This document shows, one piece after another, positions 10,986 to 20,213 of a stretch of 64,000 nucleotides of DNA; position 1 is the stretch's first letter, and every line of letters starts with the position of its first letter. The notes under the pieces are model-generated. The model did no database searches, had not been told where the DNA came from, and saw only the letters and a program-made list of their open reading frames with translations. The translations under genes and the position numbers were made by a program. This DNA comes from Ostrinia nubilalis (taxonomy: Eukaryota; Arthropoda; Insecta; Lepidoptera; Crambidae), in contig NC_087106.1 of the NCBI RefSeq assembly GCF_963855985.1, positions 13,346,012-13,410,011 of the forward strand, given 5' to 3'.

Positions 10986-13900
10986 GTCGCGCACCATCTC
11001 GTACGCCAGCCGAGCTATGGCGCCCTGGTAGTCGCTGAGCCCCGTCTTGTAGAGGCAGGGGCGGACGTAGCCCAGTACTGGAACGAAAGAGGCATTTCAA
11101 AATCTCGAATTCTCATAAAATGAGGAACTTTGTGAATTGTTTGGCTGAATCTAGATTAACATTTTATCAAAGTTGTTGAACACGATGAAAATTGCTTTAC
11201 ATCAGCTCTAGGTATAATGCGTTAATGGGCATATTTATCTATCTGTTTGTTCATTGTTAAATAAGGCTGAGTTGCACCATCTTACTTTAACTTTGAAAAA
11301 CGTCAAAAATCTGTCAAACTCTTCCGCATCGATGAAAACAAGAATCACGTAAATCGGCTCAAAAATCTCGGCGTAATCGGTGCCTACATACATAGAAAAA
11401 AAATACCAACCGAATTAAGAACCTCCCTCCCTCTCTCCTTTTGTTGAAGTCGGTTAAAAATACGGTGGTGCAACTCAGCCTAAGTATTTGCCCTTTTCAT
11501 GATCAGTAGTAGATTTTACAGTAGGTTAATTTTAGTTCATTTTGTCTAATCTCATTTAAAATTCATAGAAAATAAGTTTTGCAAAAGTACCAAGTACCTA
11601 GCTTCCCTTGTAAATTGTTGTCGTAACTTCAACTAATCTGAATATCTGAGCTAGAAAGATAGCGTGATACCACGGTTTACCTTAATCAGTAGTTTATGGG
11701 TTTTATTATAAGAACGGAGACAGAATAACTAAAAACTTGTAACTTAGGTATCACGGCATGAAGCGATGAAGAAAATAAAATTATGTTTTGAAAAAAGTAC
11801 ATCAACGATTTTTTTTTTGTGAAGTTAACATAAAAAGGAGCCAAACAAAAAAGCATTATCAATCCTTTATCCTTTTTGGACTTGTTTTGGACAGTCTGTA
11901 TTTTGATCTAGCATAATTTCTAATAATAAAGACAGCTAATCATGTTAACGAAAGTAGGTAGTTATTTGTAAATAGTTTTGCGCGTGCACTACTACACTCA
12001 CCTCGCGTTAGTCCGGGGAAGCGTGGCAAACAAACATTCTTTAGCTACATCCTTTCATATTATTGAGTACAGTTAATTATTTTACATTACATCATGGCTA
12101 CAATTACACGTAGGAACATTAAATTTCATTAATAGCACATAAACTATTCACTACAATATCTTTTACCTAATTAAGAGACACTCTACATTCAAACACTTAA
12201 CAAACCAACGCTTTTTATCAATATTTAAATCTCTATTAGGCCCTAAAAAATTTCATAGCCACTGCACTTATCCCTGAAGGACTTAAAAACCTATATTTCG
12301 TCGAAATCAGACGACTCTACACTAAGCCGAGATAGGGTACACTCACGATAATGAGTGACACCTACCGTGTCTACGTGAAAATAATACATTCTATGTATGT
12401 ATCGTATTATCATAATCATCTAAAAACGTTTCAAAAGTTTATAATAAAGATACGATAAAACCGTCATGTAGTGTTTACCCAGCGCTGCAGCGCCCTCTTT
12501 ACCATAAAGTAGGTAATAATTATGTTTAGAGTACCCTATGTAAACATACAAACTATGTATTACAAACAATATACGCGTTATTATACGCTCCCAGCTTGTT
12601 ATGATAGGTTAGAATGGAGTTCTAATAATATCATTATACATTTTCTTTGTAAGAACAAGAATAATCTAAATAGGACCTACTTAATAAATTAGGTCAGCAT
12701 TCTTTGCGACTCTAATATGGCAGATTGTGGTTGTTTGTTTGTTAAAATACATCTATTACTTTACGATAATCATCCATTCGTAATCTACCACAACGATAGG
12801 AGTTACCCACTAAAAAAGAGCTATTGCACTACTGCTTAGTATTCCTCCCTTTTAACAGCAACAGTAGACTGTTCCCTCCCCTATGTTACTAGAAAATGAA
12901 CTAACTTCTCAATCTTCTCTATTAGATCGAACCTAATACTATCCACACTACCAGCACAAAATATAATACAATTACAATCACACCTAAGAACTACAAAAAG
13001 AACTATTAACTTCTCAAATGTCAATGAGGGCTATCGTTTTAGCGCTCACCAGTTAGCGCCACTGTAGAGTAAGGTCCTGTCACTTGCTAGTAGCGAAGAC
13101 AGTGGCGCCAACTTGTGAGCGCTAAAGTGGTAGGAGGACTATCGCATTTGCACTCATCAAGATGGCGCCACTGTAGAGTAAGGTCTGGTCAATCGCTAGG
13201 GGTGCCAACTGTTAAGTATAAAAACGATAGCCCTCATTGAATTGACTCTATTATCCATACTATCATCACAAAATAGATTGCAGGACAAACTATCACCTCT
13301 AAGAGCTACGATAGCTGCTCAAATCTATTAGGTCGACCCTCTATGCACACAAAATACAGTCCTACCTATCTACAGTCTACCACCCCCCATGTAACTAGAA
13401 AAGACAACTAACTCCTCAAATGCGTCGGCAGCGGTTCTAGCGTAGGCTTGTCCATGTCCCGCTCATACAGTTCCTTGGCCACCTTCATGAGCTCGGTATC
13501 CTTGATGGCCAGCTTGGGGTACTGCGGAGCCGGCGCCTCCTCGGTGGGAGCCTTCTCCCCCTTCTCCCCGCATGGTCTCTTCTTTTTCTCCCGGGGCTTG
13601 AAAGGCCGTGTTTTGAACTCTAGACGCATGGGATTACTTGATCAAGAAAGGTTATCTACAGGGTGTTAGGTAAATGGGTATATGAGCCGACACTAGCCCA
13701 TGTTAACATGGGCATATAAATGGTGTGGTGAAGTCAGAATTTTGATATCATCATTTTATTTTTTTTAATTTTCATACAAAATAAATTTTATAAAATCCGA
13801 TTTGTTTGAAAATTAAAATAATTAAAATGAAGTATCAATTTTCTGACTTCACCATACCATTTATATGACCATGTTAATGGACACTTGCCTGTAGACAAAT

Positions 13901-15715
13901 GGGCGCAGTAGTCGTTGTAGTAGGTGGACTGTCCCCGCAAACTCTTCATCGTCGCTTTGATGAACTTTTCGATCTCCTCCTCGGTCCACGCTTTCTACGA
14001 AAATAACATAACAGACACAGTGATTTCTTTAAAAAATCACTCGTCTTCTGCATACAGTGCACAGTGTTTTTTTTTACCCTAAAAAGTGACATTCTGTTTT
14101 TATCACTAATATCCAAAGTTTAACTTATTATTAATGTTAGACTAAAACACCCAGGTGACAAATAGCTATAGATTATTTTTTTAAAAATATTTTAGAAAAT
14201 TTATTTTGTACTGGGTCAAACTACAATTTTATTATTATTTAAAGAAACGTACACACTAAGCTTCTCTTTGCATTGCAGGTAGGTAGGTTGGTGTATGGCG
14301 AATATTATTGCACCTATAATTATTTAAAAGTAGTTATAGGAACGACAGTATGATTATTTTTTAAATTTAAGAAATTATTATTTTTCTCTTTTTCTACGCC
14401 GAAGTAGAATCTCTGCTTAGGTCAGATAAATTTCTTAAAATAAGCTGTATCTATCACCTGAAATTTTTCTATATTCTAACTCGGCCGCAATTTCGAGAAA
14501 AAATATTTTTTCCAAAATGTTAGGATTGTCACAAAAAATGACCTTACGTAGTTCCACTTTCTTTAGGGTTCCGTGGCCAAAGGATGCTAATCGGTCCTAA
14601 TTATGTGTTTAATTTGTCTTAGGTAGGTTATCAGTTAAATTACTATCACTTCTCAAGAATACTGTTTCTTCATCATCTTTTAAGATATATGAAGACTCTT
14701 GATCATCAGGAGTGGTATTTATATTTGCATAATATTAATTATGTCCCGTTAGCATCCTTTGGCCACGGAACCCTAAAGAATGTGGAACTACGTAAGGTCA
14801 TTTTTTGTGACAATCCTAACATTTTGGAAAAAAAAAATTTTCTCGAAATTGCGGCCGAGTTAGAATATAGAAAAATTTCAGGTGATACAGCTTATTTTAA
14901 TAAATTTATCTGACCTAAGCAGAGATTCTACTTCGGCGTAGAAAAAGAGAAAAATAATAATTTCTTAAATTTAAAAAATAATCATACTGTCGTTCCTATA
15001 ACGACTTAAATAATTATAGGTGCAATAATATTCGCCATACACCAACCTACCTACCTGCAATGCAAAGAGAAGCTTAGTGTGTAAGTTTCTTTAAATAATA
15101 ATAAAATTGTAGTTTGACCCAGTACAAAATAAATTTTCTAAAATATTTTTTTTTAAATAATCTATAGCTATTTGTCACCTGGGTGTTTTAGTCTAACATT
15201 AATAATAAGTTAAACTTTGGATATTAGTGATAAAAACAGAATGTCACTTTTTAGGGTAAAAAAAAACACTGTGCAGTGGTTTCAGCCCAACGACGTCCAC
15301 TGCTGGACAAAGGTCTCCCCCAAGGATTTCCATAGCGAACGGTCCTTCTTCGTTACTAGCTGCTTAATCAGAGTTCCAGCTTGTGCACTAAATTAAAATG
15401 TAAGATCTGCATATGATTCTAATAGAAACCATCTTTTTTTAAAGCATAATTATACTCGTACATAATTATTATGTAAAAGACAACTTACGTCCTGCGTCCC
15501 GACTCGAGGGTCCAGCCATTTCCCATCAAGCTTCGCCCATCTGTTCTCTGGACGACACCTGGGAGTGATTTACATTTTATTTACCTACTGTAGACTCTGA
15601 ACCACTTTGCAGTAAGCACTTTAAAAAATTGAAGTTTTTGGGTCTTTACTAACATAATGGTCTTCCTGATGGGATGCTGTCGATATTCATCGAAGTATTC
15701 CGTTAAAAACGACAT
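10866..15715 (-). CDS. Small unrecognised protein, isoform with distal last exon
   Basis: Exons (minus strand) are 15,715-15,654, 15,558-15,489, 13,994-13,889 and 11,077-10,866. Together they give 450 nt, or 149 residues plus stop. Phases agree at every junction: exon 1 ends in AT and exon 2 supplies G, which makes a Met; exon 2 ends on a full codon; exon 3 ends in G and the last exon supplies TA, which makes a Val. The start ATG at 15,715 is the first in an exon whose frame opens MSFLTEYFDEYRQHPIRKTI. Codons in the last exon end almost always in G or C, as expected for real coding sequence. The product is soluble and rich in Lys/Arg, Trp and Tyr, with no signal peptide or membrane segment. 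I do not recognise the family. The exon 3 donor would be the non-canonical GC type (CAG|GCAAGT). The gene follows the GLYR1 3' end on the same strand. Confidence 0.55.
11262..11483. mobile_element. MITE with GGCTGAGTTGCACCA ends
   Basis: AGGCTGAGTTGCACCA at the left is matched by TGGTGCAACTCAGCCT at the right (perfect terminal inverted repeat). The right half holds a piece, about 11,355-11,460, that is the reverse of the CCGACTTCAA-type repeat found at 39,770, suggesting one repeat inserted in another. It lies within the intron leading to the distal last exon. Confidence 0.8.
11484..13020. other. Intron/intergenic AT-rich DNA
   Basis: Nothing beyond AT-rich sequence is visible, except a short GC palindrome (GCGCTGCAGCGC, about 12,482-12,493). 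Confidence 0.4.
13021..13240. mobile_element. 220-bp MITE, TIR TCAATGAGGGCTATCGTTTT
   Basis: The 20-bp terminal inverted repeat is perfect: TCAATGAGGGCTATCGTTTT at 13,021 and its complement ending at 13,240. Inside, a 'gcgccactgtagagtaagg' block occurs twice in direct orientation and pairs with an inverted GTGGCGCC copy. It lies just downstream of the proximal stop codon. Confidence 0.85.
13408..15715 (-). CDS. Same gene, isoform with proximal last exon
   Basis: Uses the first three exons above, then 13,619-13,408 (AG|TTC...), giving ...HLST-E-FKTRPFKPREKKKRP... and ending ...PTHLRS-stop: again 450 nt and 149 residues. The exon's acceptor is TCTAG and its first two bases complete the same split codon as the distal exon. 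The C-terminus is very basic (a Lys/Arg run near residues 85-102) and then Pro-rich, unlike the distal version. Whether both ends are used, or one belongs to another transcript, cannot be told from sequence. A MITE lies in the intron between the third exon and this exon. Confidence 0.55.
13657..13894. mobile_element. MITE (TACAGGGTGTTAGG family), copy 1
   Basis: It shares its left terminus, TACAGGGTGTTAGGTAAATG, and internal inverted halves with the copies at 17,046 and 17,320. The right end is shortened: the element runs into TGGACACTTGCCTGTAGAC, which contains the 5' splice site of the 13,889-13,994 exon. The TACAG of the element terminus and the last bases of that exon coincide. Confidence 0.8.
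14060..15273. mobile_element. 1.2-kb foldback element with arms of about 530 bp
   Basis: The left arm (14,060-14,590) is the near-exact reverse complement of the right arm (14,749-15,273), with a 158-bp centre. The ends are CACAGTG/CACTGTG. The flanks CAGTG (14,055-14,059) and CAGTG (15,274-15,278) fit a 5-bp target-site duplication. No transposase frame is visible. It lies in the intron between exons 2 and 3 of the small gene. Confidence 0.85.
15279..15345 (-). mobile_element. RTE LINE tail fragment
   Basis: 'acgtccactgctggacaaag' and the following 'CCCCCAAGGATTTCC' are the reverse complement of the tail of the RTE copy at 22,035-22,085. It directly abuts the foldback element. Confidence 0.7.
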
Positions 15716-17045
15716 CTTGGATTAATAAAACTTTGTAAATTTTGCTAAAATTGAAATCCCGGTTTACCCCGCTTGACTGTTTCGTAAAAAATAAATAGTA
15801 AACTTTCACGGGCACGTCATTTTCGTTAGCAATGTCAAACCGAATAGGTTTTTCTACGTTATTAAAAACTTTTTTGTTTATTTTATGTAGCAGTAGTTTA
15901 GTGCTGTGAGAATCAGATTACGGAGACGACTGGTTTTCTTTGCATTACTTTCTGTCGGTTTATTTCAGTTTCTCCAATAATAAGTTTGCGTTATCGCAGT
16001 TTTGCATGTTATACGTGACCTTTGTCAGAGGTATTCAACATTTTTTTACTGAACTGCGCAACGACAAACTAGTGATTTTACTTTACGTTTAAGTTTTTCC
16101 CAACTTGATCACTACGAGTACGAGTACAAGGTCGTATGTTTCCAATATCTCGTTGAAAAAGGATTGTTTAAGAAATGGGGCTCCACCTCCCAAAACATGT
16201 GAAAGTAACCTCTATAAGAAAAAAATATTTATGGAAAGTATACAAGGGTAAAGAATCCACGAGACTTGACTTGCATGGGGACTTCCGACTTTCAATCCAA
16301 CCCATAATTACATCCAGCCTTTTAAAAAATCCTTGCGCGATCCTGTTGAAAAGATTGTCTACCCCTGGCAAGTCGTGCCTCGACCGAGACCTTCCAAATA
16401 TATTTTTCCGCAATCGTATGAGCAGATATTGTCAACAGCCTACCCTACGAAGCTTCAATAGCTAAACTTCGGTCTTATTCATCATAATACTATCTTTTGA
16501 CCGTGGCCCCACTTGCAGGATTTTTTTTAAACTTTTCTATTAAACGGTAAGCAGTAGAAATTATAACAGCTCGTTCAGTGAGACAGTAAGACAAACAGCA
16601 GCAAACCGTTTATATTAAACAAGGTCCCGTTGGCACACTTTGGGCACATAACCCTATCTCAAGTCGCTAGTGCGATTAGTAATCAGAAAATAGCATTTTT
16701 TGAGATCGTATTTATCGTTATATCAGTGATTTATTTATAGCACGCACATTAAAAGCAATAAATACTTGTCACAATGCTATCGTAATATGCCTACGACTGT
16801 GATGCGAGCGAAATTAGCGTCAAATCCTGAGGTCGCGTGACTGCGGGCGGTAAATCACCCGGAGCAATACTTTTAGTGGAACATCTCTGTCGTAAACTTC
16901 TGTTCGAAGGTCGTCATCGATTAGGTAATGCACTTACTTTGATTTTATGTTAATTTTGGGAACAATAAAATTCCATTTGAAGACATAAAAATCACTGGAA
17001 ATACACAAGAACTCCAATGTAATGTTACTGACTGATCTAATGAAT
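15716..17045. other. Region between the small gene and GLYR1 3' side
   Basis: It should hold the promoter of the minus-strand small gene (start at 15,715). I could not identify a convincing TATA box or initiator. Open frames on both strands near 16,170-16,465 overlap each other and lack coding bias. Confidence 0.4.
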
Positions 17046-17300
17046 ACAGGGTGTTAGGTAAATGGGTTTATAAGCCGACACTAGCCCTATTAACACATTT
17101 GTTAACATATGCATATAAATGGGTATGGTGAAGTCAGAAAATTGATATCATCATTTTAATGTTCATAAAATCTGACTTTATAAAATTTATTTTGTATGAA
17201 TATTTAAAAAATTAAAATGTTGATATCAAATTTCTGACTTCACATACCATTTATATGCACATGTTAACATAGGCTAGTGTCGGCTTATAAACCCATTTAT
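17046..17300. mobile_element. MITE (TACAGGGTGTTAGG family), copy 2
   Basis: Left end ACAGGGTGTTAGGTAAATGG; right half ends near 'cccatttata'. Arms carry GCCGACACTAG / CTAGTGTCGGC and TGAAGTCAGAAA / TTTCTGACTTCA. It is slightly truncated at the right compared with copy 3. Confidence 0.85.
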
Positions 17301-17319
17301 AGAAGGTTGAATAAAGTAT

Positions 17320-17596
17320 ACAGGGTGTTAGGTAAATGGGTATATGAGCCGACACTAGCCCATGTTAACATGGGCATATAAATGGTATGGTGAAGTCAGA
17401 AATTTGATAGCATCATTTTTTTTTTTTTAATTTTCATACAAAATAAATTTATTAAATTTTATAAGATCCGATTTGTATGAAAATTAAAATAATTAAAATG
17501 AAGATATCAATTTTCTGATTTCACCATACCATTTATATGCCCATGTTAACTTGGGCTAGTGTCGGCTCATATACCCATTTACCTAACACCCTGTAG
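17320..17596. mobile_element. MITE (TACAGGGTGTTAGG family), copy 3, full length
   Basis: Complete copy: TACAGGGTGTTAGGTAAATG at the left and its inverse CATTTACCTAACACCCTGTA at the right, with long inverted arms around an A/T-rich centre. It lies 20 bp from copy 2. Both copies are followed by near-identical 'agaa-gttgaataaagta' sequence, so the pair may have arisen by a tandem duplication rather than two insertions. Confidence 0.9.
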
Positions 17597-18535
17597 AACG
17601 TTGAATAAAGTAGATACTGCGTTGTTTATCTTTTACGAGTATTCTGATAACACACACATAACTTTATGTTGGCTCAAAGAGACAGGAGACAGCAAAAGCT
17701 TTCGTATTATTACCAGCATAATTTCTAATACAGAAATAAAACAATACATAATAAATTATAATTATTTATTTACTTCATATGATCATGTCAGTCATTTACA
17801 CAATGAAATATGAAACAATTTGTTGCCAATGTACAGCATTTTGTATGTAACTACTTTTAATACATTTCACATCAAATAAGTATTATGTTTGTCTGCTACA
17901 CAACATTTAATTTATTTTACAACACCCTTTTAAATGCTTAATTTTGTTGTTAAACTACAGCTAGACAAATATAGTCTCTTGGTATAAGAAATAATTCAGG
18001 AACAATTACAAAAATTTACAGTTATTATGAAGCGTTTTAAAATAAAAGCTTTGTGTAACTGATTTAATCTTGAATTAAACAAAACAGATCTTAAAAGTTT
18101 AAACTCATACACCCAAACTGTGGCAATACATACAAACATAAATGCAACAAATGTAAGACACTTTGGAAGTTATGTATGTACTAACATTTAAAGTTAATGG
18201 TCCTTAACACTACACATAAAGTGCTGAAACGCACACTTATAAACTAATTTACTTAAAAATGTGCTTGCTCAATTCATTAAGCTAAAATAAGAACTAACTG
18301 ATATTGGAGAATTATTAAAGAGGTCACAATGATTCTATTAAAATTAGGACAAATAATCATTAAAACTATTTTTGATTGATAAAAAACTAAGTTGTATAGT
18401 TCCAAAGTCCGTTACAAGAAGAATCTCATACTTAATATATTTTACCTATCCTTGTATAATGTGTAACACTAAATTCTTAATCTTCATTTATATTAAATAG
18501 ATTTCCCTGCGAGAGATAGATTTTATATTTTAAAT

Positions 18536-18673
18536 GTCCTGGCAACACTGAAAAATTGCCATATCTAAAATTAGATATGAAATAATGATGATTAAAATCT
18601 TTAGACAAAAATTAAACATGTATTTGTAAATCGGCATACAAAGTAAAAGGCCAATTCAGAGTGTTGCCAGGAC
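18536..18673. mobile_element. 138-bp MITE with GTCCTGGCAACACT ends
   Basis: GTCCTGGCAACACT at 18,536 is matched by AGTGTTGCCAGGAC ending at 18,673. The next bases (GAA..ATTGCC / GGCCAATTC) are also partly complementary. No coding sequence. Confidence 0.7.
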
Positions 18674-19730
18674 TACATTTTCAGTGCATACAATTAAAAC
18701 GCAAAATTGTACAGTTACTGTACATTATTTACTCTATTATTTCTAATTTGTCAAAACTTACCCTTGAGACGTCTCCAGCCGCCGAGCCCATGCTGCCGTA
18801 TCGCAAGCGAGCGCCAACCATATTATACGAACATTACATTAAGAAGGAAACATAATTTCCACCACATCATTTTAAGCAAGCATTTTTCCTTGAGCAGAAA
18901 TCATTCCCATTTATTCCAGGGATATACTGAGTACAAACATAAGAACTTATATTAAAAGGTAGCATAATACATTTATTTATACTATAGGACGTTTCATATA
19001 CAAGCTAGAGTCAAGAAACCCATTCCGCAAAAATGGATTTCACTGAACACAACAGAAAATATGTATCTGTCTATCTACACTTTTTGTTGATAAATGTATG
19101 AAGCAATAAATGTTGCAAATATTCTTTTGGACTAACATACATTTTATTTACAATTTGGTCATGTAGAATTTTACGTCAATTGTTATTAAAATAATGAAGA
19201 AATCGGCAAACAATGTTATCGCAATATATTGAAATAAAGCCACAAGACATCGCTGCTGACATCTCTACTAAATTGAAAATAGTGTTTACATACCACCACG
19301 TGGGATAGATCAAATTAATAGTATTAATTTCCACTCTTTATTATGCTAAAAAAGCAGTTAATTGCTTTTGTATTGAAAAGAAATGATAATAGCTCAAGAT
19401 TGCATCATACATACTATTTTTCTGTGCTATTTAGTGTATTATGTATTGTAATTTTATGAATATCTACTATTGATTAGTTGATGACAGCTGTAGTAATTCT
19501 GTTAAAAAGGATATTGTAAAATTAGGCTTGTTTCAATTTTGTACACTAAAGAGTAAAATAATATACAGATATAAAATTGCCACACTGTCAACAGTTTAAG
19601 GGATAGCAGAAAGACTGATGTCGCAACATGATACATAACGTTCTATAAACCAATAGTAGATTTCATTAAAATCGTTCGAAAAACATCAATATTCAATTAT
19701 CAGCTACCACATAGTCTAATGCAAACGAAG

Positions 19731-19888
19731 TGAAGTAAGCAGAACATCTGTCACATTTTAATGCGCGTGCGCAACTTCATGAAACTTATTCAACATTCAT
19801 ACTTAAGAGTTAAGTAAGCAAAACATCTGTCACATCTTTATGCGCGTGCGCAACCTCATGAAACTTATTCAACACATACTTAAGAGTT
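19731..19888. repeat. Two tandem copies of an approximately 80-bp block with a 12-bp palindrome
   Basis: The block 'aagtaagca-aacatctgtcac...atgcgcgtgcgcaac-tcatgaaacttattcaaca...acttaagagt' is present twice. Each copy holds the palindrome-like TGCGCGTGCGCA (19,762-19,773 and 19,841-19,852, 79 bp apart). It sits 0.13-0.28 kb beyond the GLYR1 stop codon, so it is probably transcribed in the 3' UTR. Confidence 0.8.
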
Positions 19889-20013
19889 CTATAAAACGTC
19901 ACCTGTACCGTTCAGTCCAGGGGTATATCCATGAACGCGTCTAGATCAGGTGCAAAAAGATACAGCGCGGCGACGGCAGCGATGGCAGCGATGGCAGCGA
20001 TCGCGGCCGGCGA

Positions 20014-20213
20014 TCAGAAACGCGCTCGAATGTAGACGGCGGCGGCGTCGTGGTTGGCGTAGCCGAGGCGCTTGGCGTGCTTGAAGATCTCGTTGGTGGT
20101 CGCCGTCAGCGGCAGCGACTGCTCCAGCGCGTCGCCCAGCCCCAGCGCCAGCTTCAGGTCCTTCTGCATGTGCGACAGCGGCTGGTGCGTCGAGTACATC
20201 GACTCGATCATCG
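20014..20213 (-). CDS. GLYR1: GLYR1 last coding exon
   Basis: 200 nt including TGA (20,014-20,016). Acceptor AATTTCAG. CG completes the codon split from the previous exon, giving [23 protein letters not shown]... The C-terminal stretch '[20 protein letters not shown]' followed by YIRARF matches the usual GLYR1 end in pattern and length. Confidence 0.93.

Larger units (their letters stand above)
17600..20013 (-). other. GLYR1 3' UTR and downstream region
   Basis: AT-rich DNA following the GLYR1 stop. Minus-strand AATAAA signals occur at 19,337-19,342 and again closer to 17,765, so the 3' UTR could be about 0.7 to 2.2 kb long; sequence alone does not decide. It contains a small MITE (18,536-18,673), a duplicated GC-palindrome block (19,731-19,888) and a short GCAGCGATG microsatellite (about 19,976-20,000). 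Confidence 0.45.

Noticed and set aside
16168..16465. Overlapping frames on both strands near 16.3 kb as the first exon of the small gene
   Set aside because: The ATG exon at 15,715-15,654 gives correct phase and a good start. The 16.3-kb frames lack a suitable donor in phase 2.
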